Notes: generated by a model from the letters alone, not told the origin. 64,000 nt of DNA from Massilia sp. CFBP 13721 (GCF_014842025.1 NZ_JACYUY010000002.1:1-64000); one strand, 5' to 3'. Positions 42,742 to 51,802 are shown, counted from the first letter of the stretch. Made by a program: numbers and translations.

Positions 42742-44916
42742 TTACGCCGCACCGGTGCCCGAATCGGCCGTCAACTGTTGTGCAATCGCCGCTGAGGCGC
42801 ACAGCAGGCGGTCGGCGGCTGCCGGCGCGGGCACTGCCATGGCGTCGTCGCCACCGCCACCGTCACGCACCAGCAGGTTGACGAGCACGCCGCGCGCGCG
42901 CCAGGCGGCGAGCAGGCCGCTGCCGCAGGCGGCCGCCACGGCTGTGGAGGCCGCGTCGGGCGCGTAATACACGTCGCCGGGGTGGACGTCCACCAGCGGC
43001 TCGTCCTGCACCGGCCAGTCCAGGCCCAGCACGCGGCCGGCAGCGTTGCGCGCCTGGCGGTAGCGCGGCGCGGCGCCGGACGTGTCCAGCCACACCGGTT
43101 CGATGCGCCAGCCGGGGCGCGCCTGCCCGAGCAGTTCGCGCAGCTGGCGCGCCGCCAGCGCATCGACCGGGGCGCCGGGAGCAGCCCAGTCGCTGACGTC
43201 GACCAGCAGCTGGCGCTGCATGGCAATCGTGTCATCGGCGAGGCGCGTCGCCAGTGCCTGCAATTGTTCTTCGTTCGCCGGCGCGGCCTGCGCCAGCGCC
43301 GCGCGCCAGGCCGCGTGCCGGGCCTGCGTTTGCGCCCGTGCGGCGGCCAGCGTGGCCAGATACTGGCGCGTACACTGCACCGGGCGGAAATGCGCGTCGA
43401 GCAGCGCCAGCGCGCCTTGGCCGAGCGCCGCGCGCCGCGCCGGATCGCGGCGCAGGGTCCCCAATGCCGCGGCCAGTTCGGCGACCGCGAAGACGTCGGG
43501 CAGGCGCCATACCGCATCAAGCGGGAATTCCGCCATCGAACCATTCGCGTTGACGATCGTCGCCAGCCCGTAGTTCATGCAGTCCAGTACCGCGCCCGAG
43601 CTTTCGCCATGCGCATTCGTGCGCAGCTGGACGCCGACGTCGGCCGCCTGCAGGTACTGGACGTACACCGCCGCGTCGGTCCAGCCGGTGATGCGGATGT
43701 TGGCGCCCGGCCCTGCGCCGCGGATCAGCGCCTCGACCTCGACGCCGTAGGGGCTGTCGTGGTTGGCGCCCACCAGCACCAGCGCGCAGCCGCGGTCGCC
43801 GTGCAGGGGAGAGTCGATCCAGGCGCGCAGCAGTTCGTGGGTCAGCTTGTTCGGGGTGACGAAACCGAAGCTGCAGACCAGGAAGGTGTCCGCAGCGATG
43901 CCGAGCGCCGCGCGCGCGCCGGCGCGGTCGTGCACCGCGGGCGGCGTGCGCGGATGCGGGATGACGTCGATGCCGTGCGCGGCGCCGGCGCCGAACCAGT
44001 CGCCGGCCAACCGGCGCGCATGGCGCGAGTGGACGATGGTGCGGGTGGCGTTTTCCAGCACCGGCAAGCTGCACGGCCAGTCCTTGTGCGCCTGGCCGCT
44101 GCCCGCCGCCGCATGCACGGCACTATAGCCGTGTGAGTGCAGCAGGGCGTCGGCCCAGGCGCGCGGGCTGGCGCCGCTCATCTGCGCATGCACCAGCGCC
44201 CCGCCCAGGAAAAAATCGTGCAGCACGACCACCCCCGGATGGCGCTCCAGCAGCGCGAACATGTGGCTGTGGAAGGGACTGTTGCCGAACTGGTAAAGCA
44301 CTTGGTCGTAATCGGCGCCGTGTTCCAGGAACCAGGCGGCCTGGCGCAGCGGCAGGTGGGCCAGGCCTGGGGGCAAGATCGTTTCGTCCTGGGCGACGAC
44401 GAGCTCGATCTCAAAATGGCCTGAGAGTTCGGCCAGCAGTTCGACGGCATAGGTGGCGACGCCGGTGCGCTGCGGCGGCAGCGGCGCGACAAAGGCGAGG
44501 CGGGGACGCGTGCCCGGCTGGCGCAACGTGCCTGCCTGCAGCGTGCGCAGGCTGCGCAGGATCGCGTTCGCGCGCGGCGACAGCGTGGCGACGGCGTCGC
44601 CCTGTGCAGCGCCTGCTGCCGCCGCGGCGCCGCCCGAGGCCATCATCATGCGGTAGGCGCGCGCATACAACCCAGGTGAACGCTTCAGGATGCGCAGCGC
44701 CAGCTGGCGCACCTGCGGCTGGCGCAGCACCAGGCGCGCCGCCGGCAGCAGTGGGACGGCCAGGCGGCGCAGGGCGGACGGCCGGCGCGCCGGACTGGCG
44801 GGCGGCGCCGCATCGGGCGCAGAGGGTGCAGCGGGCGGCAACAAAGCGATGGCGCAGCCGCCGGTACCGGGGGCCGCCGTGAGCAGGTCGAACAGCGTTG
44901 CCGGCGCCGCCGTCAT
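42742..44916 (-). CDS. GT-B glycosyltransferase with N-terminal tail module and C-terminal PGWRIEPV domain
   Basis: A 724-residue protein. An N-terminal leader contains the helical tail module (about 49-126, ending LSPRANAILRSLRTL). A GT-B transferase (about 135-530) opens RPRLAFVAPLPPQRTGVATY, with VLHDFFLGGALVHAQ and a degenerate EX7E, HGESSGAVLDCMNYG, whose second Glu is Cys. A C-terminal domain (about 585-724) carries QLLVDVSDWAAPG and RPGWRIEPVWLD. The ESSGAV form is shared with module 3 of the three-domain protein. Loss of the second Glu occurs in some active GT4-like families, so activity is uncertain. It has its own likely promoter. Confidence 0.83.
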   Translation of the reverse strand: MTAAPATLFDLLTAAPGTGGCAIALLPPAAPSAPDAAPPASPARRPSALRRLAVPLLPAARLVLRQPQVRQLALRILKRSPGLYARAYRMMMASGGAAAAAGAAQGDAVATLSPRANAILRSLRTLQAGTLRQPGTRPRLAFVAPLPPQRTGVATYAVELLAELSGHFEIELVVAQDETILPPGLAHLPLRQAAWFLEHGADYDQVLYQFGNSPFHSHMFALLERHPGVVVLHDFFLGGALVHAQMSGASPRAWADALLHSHGYSAVHAAAGSGQAHKDWPCSLPVLENATRTIVHSRHARRLAGDWFGAGAAHGIDVIPHPRTPPAVHDRAGARAALGIAADTFLVCSFGFVTPNKLTHELLRAWIDSPLHGDRGCALVLVGANHDSPYGVEVEALIRGAGPGANIRITGWTDAAVYVQYLQAADVGVQLRTNAHGESSGAVLDCMNYGLATIVNANGSMAEFPLDAVWRLPDVFAVAELAAALGTLRRDPARRAALGQGALALLDAHFRPVQCTRQYLATLAAARAQTQARHAAWRAALAQAAPANEEQLQALATRLADDTIAMQRQLLVDVSDWAAPGAPVDALAARQLRELLGQARPGWRIEPVWLDTSGAAPRYRQARNAAGRVLGLDWPVQDEPLVDVHPGDVYYAPDAASTAVAAACGSGLLAAWRARGVLVNLLVRDGGGGDDAMAVPAPAAADRLLCASAAIAQQLTADSGTGAA

Positions 44917-44982
44917 CAGGACCGGGGCGCGCGGCGGCGCGGCAGGCGCGAGTTGCAGAACTGGTCAGTACGCATGATCGGT

Positions 44983-44988
44983 ATTATA
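44983..44988 (-). promoter_or_regulatory. Candidate -10 for the minus-strand transferase
   Basis: Minus-strand CTTATAATACCG, 67 bases before the ATG at 44916, in the region divergent from dnaE. Confidence 0.4.
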
Positions 44989-45110
44989 AGAGGGCATGGG
45001 CGCGGCCTGCAGCCCAAGGTCATCCATACATGCTGTTGTCTGGCTGCAACTACGGCCACGGACGGCGCCGGCGCCTGTCGAGAGGGCGCCTGAAGGGTTA
45101 AAATACGGGT

Positions 45111-48100
45111 ATGACTTCCCCGACTTTCACCCACCTGCGCGTCCACTCCGAATACTCCATCGTCGACGGCCTGGTGCGCATCGACGACCTGGTCGGCGCC
45201 GCCGCCAAGGACAAGCAACCGGCCCTGGCCGTTACCGATCTCGCCAACATGTTCTGCATGGTGCGCTTCTATAAAGCGGCGCGCGGCAAGGGGATCAAGC
45301 CGATCGTCGGGGTCGACGCCTGGATCACCAACGACGACAACCGCGACAAGCCGTCGCGCCTCTTGATCCTGGCGAAGAACCATACCGGCTACCTGCAGCT
45401 GTGCGATCTGCTGTCGCGCGCCTGGCTCACCAACCAGCACAAGGGCCGCGCCGAGTTCCGCGCCGAATGGCTCGAAGCGCTGGCGACTTCGAAATCCACG
45501 CTGACGCCCGACGTCGACCAGGCCAACGCCCTGATCGTGCTCTCGGGCGCCTGCTTCGGCGACGTCGGCCAGGCCATCGACAACGGCGACCTCGAACGCG
45601 CCGAACGCAATGCCGAACGCTGGGCGCGCATCTTTCCCGGCCACTTCTATATCGAGATCCAGCGCGCCGGCGCAGCGAACCAGGAAGCGGCCGTGCGCCA
45701 TTCGGTGGCGCTGGCCGGCCGCCTCGGGCTGCCGGTGGTAGCGACGCACCCGGTGCAGTTCATCAGCAAGGACGAGTTCATCGCCCACGAGGCGCGCACC
45801 TGTATCGCCGAGGGCGAGATGCTGGCCAACGCCAAGCGCGTGCGCCGCTTCAACGAAGAGATGTGCTTTAAAACGCAGGCCGAGATGGCGGCGCTGTTCC
45901 ATGACCTGCCGGGGGCGCTGGCCAACTCGGTCGAAATCGCCAAGCGCTGCAACGTCGTGCTCACGCTCGGCAAGCCGCAGCTGCCGGACTTCCCGACGCC
46001 GGAAGGGATGACGATCGACCAGTTCCTCGTCGCCGAGTCGCAAAAAGGGCTGGAAAAGCGCCTCGAGCACCTGTACCCGGACCCGGTCAAGCGCGAGGAA
46101 GCGCGTCCGCGCTACGAGGAACGCCTGAAGTTCGAGACCGATACCATCAACAAGATGAAGTTCCCGGGCTACTTCCTGATCGTGGCCGAGTTCATCCAGT
46201 GGGCCAAGGACAACGGCGTGCCGGTGGGACCCGGCCGGGGTTCGGGCGCGGGTTCGCTGGTCGCGTACTGCCTCCTGATCACCGACCTCGATCCGTTGAA
46301 ATACAACCTGCTGTTCGAGCGTTTCCTGAATCCGGAACGGGTCTCGATGCCCGACTTCGACATCGACTTTTGCCAGGAAAACCGCGACCGCGTGATCCAG
46401 CACGTGAAGGATCTGTACGGCCGCGATGCCGTGTCGCAGATCGCCACCTTCGGTACCATGGCGGCCAAGGGCGCGATCCGCGACGTCGGCCGCGTGCTCG
46501 ATTACGGCTACAACTTCTGCGACGGCATCTCGAAACTGATTCCGTTCAAGCCGGGCAAGCCGGTCTCGATCGCCGAGGCGATCGAAGAGGAACCGCTGCT
46601 CAAGGAACGCCTCGAAAACGAGGAAGAAGTCAAACAGGTGCTCGAGCTGGCGCAGCAGGTCGAAGGCATCACCCGTAACATCGGCATGCACGCCGGCGGC
46701 GTGCTGATCGCACCGGGCAAGCTGACCGACTTCTGCCCGCTGTACTCGCAAAGCGGCGACACCGGCGTGGTCTCGCAATACGACAAGGACGACGTCGAAG
46801 CCGTCGGCCTGGTCAAGTTCGACTTTTTGGGTCTGACCACGCTGACCATCCTCGACCGCGCCGTTAACTACATCAAGGCGCTCGATCCGGCCGAAGCCGA
46901 TTTCGACCTGGCCAAGCTGCCGTTGAACGACCGGCCGTCCTATAAACTGCTGTCGGATGCGAAGACGGTCGCGATCTTCCAGCTGGAGTCGCGCGGCATG
47001 CAGGGCATGTTGAAGGATGCGCGTCCCGACCGCTTCGAGGACATCATCGCGCTTGTCGCCTTGTACCGTCCGGGCCCGATGGACCTGATCCCCGACTTCT
47101 GCAAGCGCAAGCACGGCGAAAAGTTCGATTATCCCGATCCGCGTACCGAGTCGATCTTGTCCGAGACCTACGGCATCATGGTCTACCAGGAGCAGGTCAT
47201 GCAGATGGCGCAGATCGTCGGCGGCTATTCGCTGGGCGGCGCCGACATGCTGCGCCGCGCGATGGGTAAAAAGAAGGCCGAAGAGATGGCCGAGCACCGC
47301 GAGATCTTCCGCGCCGGCGCCGCCAAGGATGGCCTGTCGACCGAAAAGGCCGACGAAATCTTCGACTTGATGGAAAAGTTCGCGGGCTACGGTTTTAATA
47401 AATCGCACGCCGCCGCGTATGCGCTGCTGTCGTACCACACGGCCTACCTGAAGGTGCACCATACGGCCGCCTTCATGGCAGCCAACATGTCGCTGGCGAT
47501 GGAAGACACCGACAAGATCAAGATCCTGGTCGAGGACTCGATCGACGTCTGCCGCCTGACGCTGCTGCCGCCGGACGTCAACGAATCGCAGTTCCGCTTC
47601 ACGCCCGAAGGCCAGCCATTCTCCGTCACCGGCAAGCAGGTATCGAACATCCGTTACGGCCTGGGCGGCGTGAAGGGCTGCGGCCAGGGCGCGATCGAGG
47701 CGATCGTCGCCGCGCGTAAAGAAGGTGGCAAGTTCAAGGACCTGTTCGACTTCTGCAAGCGCGTCGACCGCAAGCAGATCAACCGCCGCACGATCGAATC
47801 GCTGATCCGCGCAGGTGCGATGGATTGCTTCGGCGTCGACCGCGGGATTTTGCTCGCCTCGGTCGCCTTTGCGATGGAAGTGGCGGGCCAGGAAGCGGCC
47901 GCCGCCAACCAGGTCAGCCTGTTCGGCGGCGACGATTCCGACCTGGTGGCGCCACCGGAATACGTCAAGGCCCTGCCCTGGACCGACCGCCAGAAGCTGT
48001 CCGAGGAAAAGACGGCGCTCGGCTTTTACTTGTCGGGCCACATGTTCGACATCTACGCCGGCGAAGTGCGGCGCTTCGCGCGCACCCGCCTGCAAGACCT

Positions 48101-48608
48101 GGAACCGTCGCGCGAGCCGCGCATGCTGTGCGGCGTGATCACCGGCGTGCGCACCCAGATGACCCAGCGCGGCAAGATCCTGATCGTCGCGCTCGACGAC
48201 AAGACCGGCGTGGTCGAGGTCACGGTCTACAACGAAGTGTTCGAGGCGAACAGGAACGCGTTCAAGGAAGACGAATTTTTACTCGTGGTCGGCAAAGTGT
48301 CGGAAGACCGCTTCAATGGCGGCCTGCGCATCAGCGCCGAGAAGGTGTATGACCTGGCCAGCTCGCGCATCCAGTATGGCCACAAGCTGGAGATGGACCT
48401 GGCCTGCACGGTCAGCCCGGCCAAGATCGCCGAAGTGCTGGCGCCCTATAAACACCCGGACGGGCTGCCGGTCAGCATGCGCATCAAGCCGGCGAACGTC
48501 GATTGCATCCTGCAGCTGGGCGACGAATGGCGCGTGGCGCCGTCGGATGCGTTGAAACATGCGCTCGAGTTGACGCTGGGGGCGAAGGATGTGGCGGTGG
48601 AATACTGA
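45111..48608 (+). CDS. dnaE: DNA polymerase III alpha subunit
   Basis: A 1165-residue replicative polymerase of normal DnaE1 length. It has a PHP domain (FTHLRVHSEYSIVDGLVRID), a palm with PDFDIDFCQENRDRVIQHV, the catalytic-region string GPGRGSGAGSLVAYCL, fingers, a tandem HhH region and an OB fold (LCGVITGVRTQMTQRGKILI). It synthesises both strands at the fork in the cytoplasm. ATG 45111 follows GTTAAAATACGGG, where TAAAAT may be the -10. Its 3' terminator seems interrupted by a small mobile element. Confidence 0.97.
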   Translation: MTSPTFTHLRVHSEYSIVDGLVRIDDLVGAAAKDKQPALAVTDLANMFCMVRFYKAARGKGIKPIVGVDAWITNDDNRDKPSRLLILAKNHTGYLQLCDLLSRAWLTNQHKGRAEFRAEWLEALATSKSTLTPDVDQANALIVLSGACFGDVGQAIDNGDLERAERNAERWARIFPGHFYIEIQRAGAANQEAAVRHSVALAGRLGLPVVATHPVQFISKDEFIAHEARTCIAEGEMLANAKRVRRFNEEMCFKTQAEMAALFHDLPGALANSVEIAKRCNVVLTLGKPQLPDFPTPEGMTIDQFLVAESQKGLEKRLEHLYPDPVKREEARPRYEERLKFETDTINKMKFPGYFLIVAEFIQWAKDNGVPVGPGRGSGAGSLVAYCLLITDLDPLKYNLLFERFLNPERVSMPDFDIDFCQENRDRVIQHVKDLYGRDAVSQIATFGTMAAKGAIRDVGRVLDYGYNFCDGISKLIPFKPGKPVSIAEAIEEEPLLKERLENEEEVKQVLELAQQVEGITRNIGMHAGGVLIAPGKLTDFCPLYSQSGDTGVVSQYDKDDVEAVGLVKFDFLGLTTLTILDRAVNYIKALDPAEADFDLAKLPLNDRPSYKLLSDAKTVAIFQLESRGMQGMLKDARPDRFEDIIALVALYRPGPMDLIPDFCKRKHGEKFDYPDPRTESILSETYGIMVYQEQVMQMAQIVGGYSLGGADMLRRAMGKKKAEEMAEHREIFRAGAAKDGLSTEKADEIFDLMEKFAGYGFNKSHAAAYALLSYHTAYLKVHHTAAFMAANMSLAMEDTDKIKILVEDSIDVCRLTLLPPDVNESQFRFTPEGQPFSVTGKQVSNIRYGLGGVKGCGQGAIEAIVAARKEGGKFKDLFDFCKRVDRKQINRRTIESLIRAGAMDCFGVDRGILLASVAFAMEVAGQEAAAANQVSLFGGDDSDLVAPPEYVKALPWTDRQKLSEEKTALGFYLSGHMFDIYAGEVRRFARTRLQDLEPSREPRMLCGVITGVRTQMTQRGKILIVALDDKTGVVEVTVYNEVFEANRNAFKEDEFLLVVGKVSEDRFNGGLRISAEKVYDLASSRIQYGHKLEMDLACTVSPAKIAEVLAPYKHPDGLPVSMRIKPANVDCILQLGDEWRVAPSDALKHALELTLGAKDVAVEY

Positions 48609-48714
48609 TCGTTTGATGCCTGAAAAAACCACGTGCGGGTAATGCCGTTCAGTTAAGCCTGAGCGAACTGTCTGCCAGCGGTGAGCCAGGCCACACAGGC
48701 TGAGTTTCGCTAAT

Positions 48715-48740
48715 CGTAGGGTGGACTCCCGAGTCCACGG
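48715..48740 (+). repeat. GTGGACTC-type palindrome inside the miniature element
   Basis: GTAGGGTGGACTCCCGAGTC and closing CAC: arms GTGGACTC/GAGTCCAC. Same family as the other dispersed copies. Confidence 0.7.
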
Positions 48741-48830
48741 CCGTTTCGTTGCACACCTCAACGCCAGGAACGGCCTGTAGGTGCGCGCTACCAAGGTTAT
48801 GTGGCGCATCTCGATATGCATGAGAAAGGC

Positions 48831-48867
48831 CGTGGACGGAGCGGTTCGCCGCCCGGTCCACCCTACA
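48831..48867 (-). repeat. Second palindrome inside the miniature element
   Basis: Opens CGTGGACGG and ends GTCCACCCTAC after a GC-rich loop; opposite orientation to the copy at 48715. Confidence 0.65.
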
Positions 48868-48979
48868 TATCGCGCCACTCGGCATGCGCGACCGGGCTTG
48901 GCATTAGCTCGTAGGCGTGGCAAGCCGCTTAACTGAACACCATTACACCTGCGGATGGTTTTTTTACGCTGCGCCGCCG

Positions 48980-49636
48980 TTATCGCTGCATCGCGCCTGA
49001 ACGCAGGATGATTTTTCCCCGCGACTGAGGCACATGGGCGAGCAAGGCATGCGCCACATCGACAGCCTTGATCGGCCGGTAGTCGGCAGGAATCAAGGGC
49101 CGCAGTACGCCCGCGAATACACCACCAATCCGCTCACCGGCACGCGCCGGCTGCCCGAGCGCTGCGCGGTCACCAAGCAGCAGCGAAGGCCGCGCAATCA
49201 CAACGCCTTCAAAGCCAAGTGCCGCCACAGCGTCCTCGAGCTCGCCCTTTACGCGGTTGTAGAACACGCGCGATCCGCTGTCGGCGCCCATCGCGCTGAC
49301 GAGCCCGAGCCGCCTGGCGCCGGCTTTGAGGGCCGCACGCGCGACCGCCAGGTTGGCATCCAAATCGACTGCGCGAAACGCGGCCTGGCTGCCGGCCACC
49401 TTGATCGTGGTCCCGAGCGCCAGGTACACCTCGTCGATCGCGGACAGGGCGGGCAGGGCGGTGAAATCGACGACGTGCGCAGTCAGCTTCGGGTGATCGA
49501 ACCCGGGCGGACGCCGCGCCAGCACTTGCACACTCCCCACCGTGGGGTCAAGCAGCAGGGCGCGCAGGAGTGCCTGTCCCACCAGGCCGGTGGCCCCGGC
49601 CAGCAAGATCCGGCGCAGCGCCGGTGCGCTACCCAT
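48980..49636 (-). CDS. NAD(P)-binding SDR-like protein (atypical, NmrA/HTATIP2-like)
   Basis: A 218-residue single-domain Rossmann protein. ILLAGATGLVGQALLRALL is the nucleotide-binding loop. EVYLALGTTIKVAGSQAAFRAVD, LVSAMGAD and FYNRVKGELE (the Tyr-xxx-Lys pair) are typical of the short YwnB/HTATIP2-like oxidoreductases. It starts 3 bases after the GT2 stop and is the last gene of the O-antigen ligase operon. Substrate unknown; the context suggests an envelope role but this is weak. Confidence 0.8.
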   Translation of the reverse strand: MGSAPALRRILLAGATGLVGQALLRALLLDPTVGSVQVLARRPPGFDHPKLTAHVVDFTALPALSAIDEVYLALGTTIKVAGSQAAFRAVDLDANLAVARAALKAGARRLGLVSAMGADSGSRVFYNRVKGELEDAVAALGFEGVVIARPSLLLGDRAALGQPARAGERIGGVFAGVLRPLIPADYRPIKAVDVAHALLAHVPQSRGKIILRSGAMQR

Positions 49637-49639
49637 GGC

Positions 49640-50500
49640 TCAGGCCGACGGCAGCTTGTCCGCCGCCGCGGCCAGCGCCTGGGCACCGTGGTCGCGTAAA
49701 CCAATGGCCGCCTGCGTCGTCTTGCTGGCCATGCGCTGGAGGACGATGTGCTGGTTGCTCGAAGCCTGGTCGCGCTTCGCTTCGCGGTGCCACAGGTGGA
49801 ACACCTCGGTGGCGTAGGCGCCGTCCTTGCGCATCACGCCGGCGTGGTACAGGCGCGCGACCGCGTCCGAATCCTCGTAACCCCAGCCGCGGAAGCTCTC
49901 GTCGAAACCGTTGACGCGTTCGAGGTCGCTGCGCCAGAAGGCCATGTTGCAGCCCTTGATGCGGCGGAAACTGAAGCGGTGGCGGCGGCGGCCGAGGTCC
50001 GGCAGTTTTATCAGCAACTGGGCGGCCTTGCCCAGGCCCTGCAGGCGGTAGCGCAGCGTCTCGCCCACGCTGAGCGACTGCAGGTCGATGGGCTCAAGCA
50101 GCACGCGCTTGCTGAAAGCCTCGCTGAGCAGGATGCGGCTGCCGGTGACCATGTAGCCCGGTTCGGCCAGCTGGCGGTGGCGTGCGATGAAGTCGCGCTG
50201 CGGCACGCAGTCGCCGTCGAGGGTGACGATATAGTCGCCGGTCGCGGCCAGGATGCCGTTGTTGCGCGATTCGGCCAGGCGAAAACCGTCGTCGGGCTGC
50301 CAGACGTGGCGCATCGGCACCGGCGAGCGTGCGCACAATTCTTCCACCAGCGCGCGCGTCGCCTCGCCCGAACCATCGTCGGCAACGATGATCTCGAAAT
50401 TGCGGTCGCTCTGGCGGAAGCACCCCTCGATGCAGGCGCGCAGGGCTTCCGGCCAGTTGTAGGTAGCGACGATCAGTGAAATGCGGGTGTCGTTGTTCAT
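49640..50500 (-). CDS. GT2-family glycosyltransferase
   Basis: A 286-residue GT-A enzyme. ISLIVATYNWPEALRACIEG, IIVADDGSGEATRAL and the metal-binding DxD in VTLDGDCVPQ are clear. A C-terminal galactosyltransferase-like part holds IKGCNMAFWRSDL and GFDESFRGWGYEDSDAVARL. It resembles LPS-core or capsule GT2 enzymes with a C-terminal Glyco_transf_7C region. It lies between the O-antigen ligase and the SDR gene, opposite msbA-waaF, so a core-sugar transferase is likely. Cytoplasmic, membrane-associated. Confidence 0.88.
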   Translation of the reverse strand: MNNDTRISLIVATYNWPEALRACIEGCFRQSDRNFEIIVADDGSGEATRALVEELCARSPVPMRHVWQPDDGFRLAESRNNGILAATGDYIVTLDGDCVPQRDFIARHRQLAEPGYMVTGSRILLSEAFSKRVLLEPIDLQSLSVGETLRYRLQGLGKAAQLLIKLPDLGRRRHRFSFRRIKGCNMAFWRSDLERVNGFDESFRGWGYEDSDAVARLYHAGVMRKDGAYATEVFHLWHREAKRDQASSNQHIVLQRMASKTTQAAIGLRDHGAQALAAAADKLPSA

Positions 50501-50545
50501 GTGGGCCGCGGCGCGCAGTGCCGGCGTAGGGCTGTCTCGAAGCGC

Positions 50546-51802
50546 CTATTGTGCAGTGCCGCGCCGCTGGACGCAATGTCCATACAGGGCGCCGGCCAGC
50601 AGCAGGAACCAGTAGGCTTCGGTCGGGTCCCACAACAGGCTGTTGAACAGCGAGGTGGTGCCGTAGATCGCCACCAGCAGCGCCAGTGCGTCGGCGTTCT
50701 CGTCGCGCCGGGACAACGCCGCCTTGCCGACCGCGGCGAGCAGCGCCACATACAGGCCGAGGCCGATCAAGCCGAGCTGCACCGCGAGCAGCAGCGGCTC
50801 GCTGTGCGGCTGGTGGCGTATTTTCAGTTCGTTCGGCGAACCGGCCCAGATGCGCTGCGCCTCCGGCGCGAAGACTTCGGAGAAGGATCCGGTACCGTGG
50901 CCGAGCAGGGGCCGCTCGAGCACGGCCCGGGTACCGAATTTCATGAAGCTCATGCGCAGGCCGTTGGGCGAGGTCGCGTCGTTCCTGGTCACTTCCATCG
51001 CCAGCAGGTCCATGCGCATCTTGAAGTTGGGCGATACCAGGTAAACGCCCGTGAACATGGCCGACATGACGGCGGCCACCAGCATGCAGCGCAGCAGCGT
51101 GATGCGTCCGCGCAGCAGGTACAGCGCGAACAGGCCGAGGAACAGGCCGACGTAGCCGGTACGGCCATTGCCCATCAGGATGGGCGCGGCGAAATATACG
51201 CCCAGCGCCAGCAAGGCGCTGCGCTTGCGCCAATCCTGCGCGTAGGTCGCGAGCAGGAAGGCGGCGCAGGCGGCGAACGAGAGCAGGATGCCGATCGTGA
51301 TGTGGTTGCGGTAGGCGTAGGGATCCTGCAGGTCGCCCACGCGCCACCAGCCCAGGCTCGATGTCGGCATCATGCCGAGCCAGACCAGGTAGAGCGCGGT
51401 CGCCAGCCATGCGCAACCGGCCAGCGACCAGCGCAGCACGCGCGCGGGCAGGTCGGCGGCGCGCCAGCACAGGCATACCGCGACCGGCAGCACCAGCAGT
51501 TTCGTGTACTTGCGCATGCCGGTGCGGACCTCGTCCGGCGGCGCGATCGACCAGGTGCTGCCGATGACCACCAGCGCCAGCAGGGCGAGCGCGCACAGTG
51601 CCGCCGGCGTGCGCAGCGGCAGCAGCAGCGTGCGGTCGAGGATCGCCGCCAGTACGAAGGCGATCAGGGTCAGGCCGACGAACAGGTTCATCAGCGCGGT
51701 CGAGAACGGGATGCTGAAGGCGGCCAGCAGCAGCAGCTGGCGCGCCAGGCGCTCGATGCGGCCGCAGTTGGAGGCAGGGACGGAGGAGGACGGGTACTGC
51801 AT
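50546..51802 (-). CDS. waaL: O-antigen ligase family protein (WaaL-like)
   Basis: A 418-residue protein with about 12 membrane helices. The Wzy_C-type periplasmic loop contains GHGTGSFSEVFAPEAQRIW and IRHQPHSEPLLLAVQLGLIG, whose His is conserved in WaaL. It joins undecaprenyl-linked O polysaccharide to lipid A-core in the periplasm. Start 51802 (MQYPSSSVP) has AGGA at the right distance; a much longer open frame upstream is antisense to msbA. It heads a three-gene operon divergent from msbA. Wzy polymerase is an alternative, but the context beside waaF favours ligase. Confidence 0.85.
   Translation of the reverse strand: MQYPSSSVPASNCGRIERLARQLLLLAAFSIPFSTALMNLFVGLTLIAFVLAAILDRTLLLPLRTPAALCALALLALVVIGSTWSIAPPDEVRTGMRKYTKLLVLPVAVCLCWRAADLPARVLRWSLAGCAWLATALYLVWLGMMPTSSLGWWRVGDLQDPYAYRNHITIGILLSFAACAAFLLATYAQDWRKRSALLALGVYFAAPILMGNGRTGYVGLFLGLFALYLLRGRITLLRCMLVAAVMSAMFTGVYLVSPNFKMRMDLLAMEVTRNDATSPNGLRMSFMKFGTRAVLERPLLGHGTGSFSEVFAPEAQRIWAGSPNELKIRHQPHSEPLLLAVQLGLIGLGLYVALLAAVGKAALSRRDENADALALLVAIYGTTSLFNSLLWDPTEAYWFLLLAGALYGHCVQRRGTAQ

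Larger units (their letters stand above)
48640..48945. mobile_element. 306-bp miniature inverted-repeat element with IS4-like ends
   Basis: Left end TAATGCCGTTCAGTTAAG (48640-48657) and right end CTTAACTGAACACCATTA (48928-48945) are inverted repeats with 16 of 18 matches. They resemble the termini of IS4-family elements (TAATGCCG-TCAGTTAAG type, from memory). Flanks CACGTGCGGG (48630-48639) and CACCTGCGGA (48946-48955) match at 8 of 10 positions and look like an aged target duplication of IS4 size. No transposase is encoded inside; the interior carries two GTAGGGTGGAC-type palindromes. It is a non-autonomous MITE candidate. Confidence 0.75.
48622..48967 (+). terminator. dnaE terminator split by an insertion
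   Basis: AAAAAACCA ends at 48631, 14 bases into the intergenic region, and ATGGTTTTTTTA lies at 48955-48966. Joined without the 306-bp element and one target copy, they form a 9-bp hairpin with an 8-base loop followed by a T-run. As it stands the two arms are more than 320 bases apart. Confidence 0.65.

Noticed and set aside
44916-48095. 1059-codon minus-strand frame
   Set aside because: Antisense to dnaE; shadow frame.
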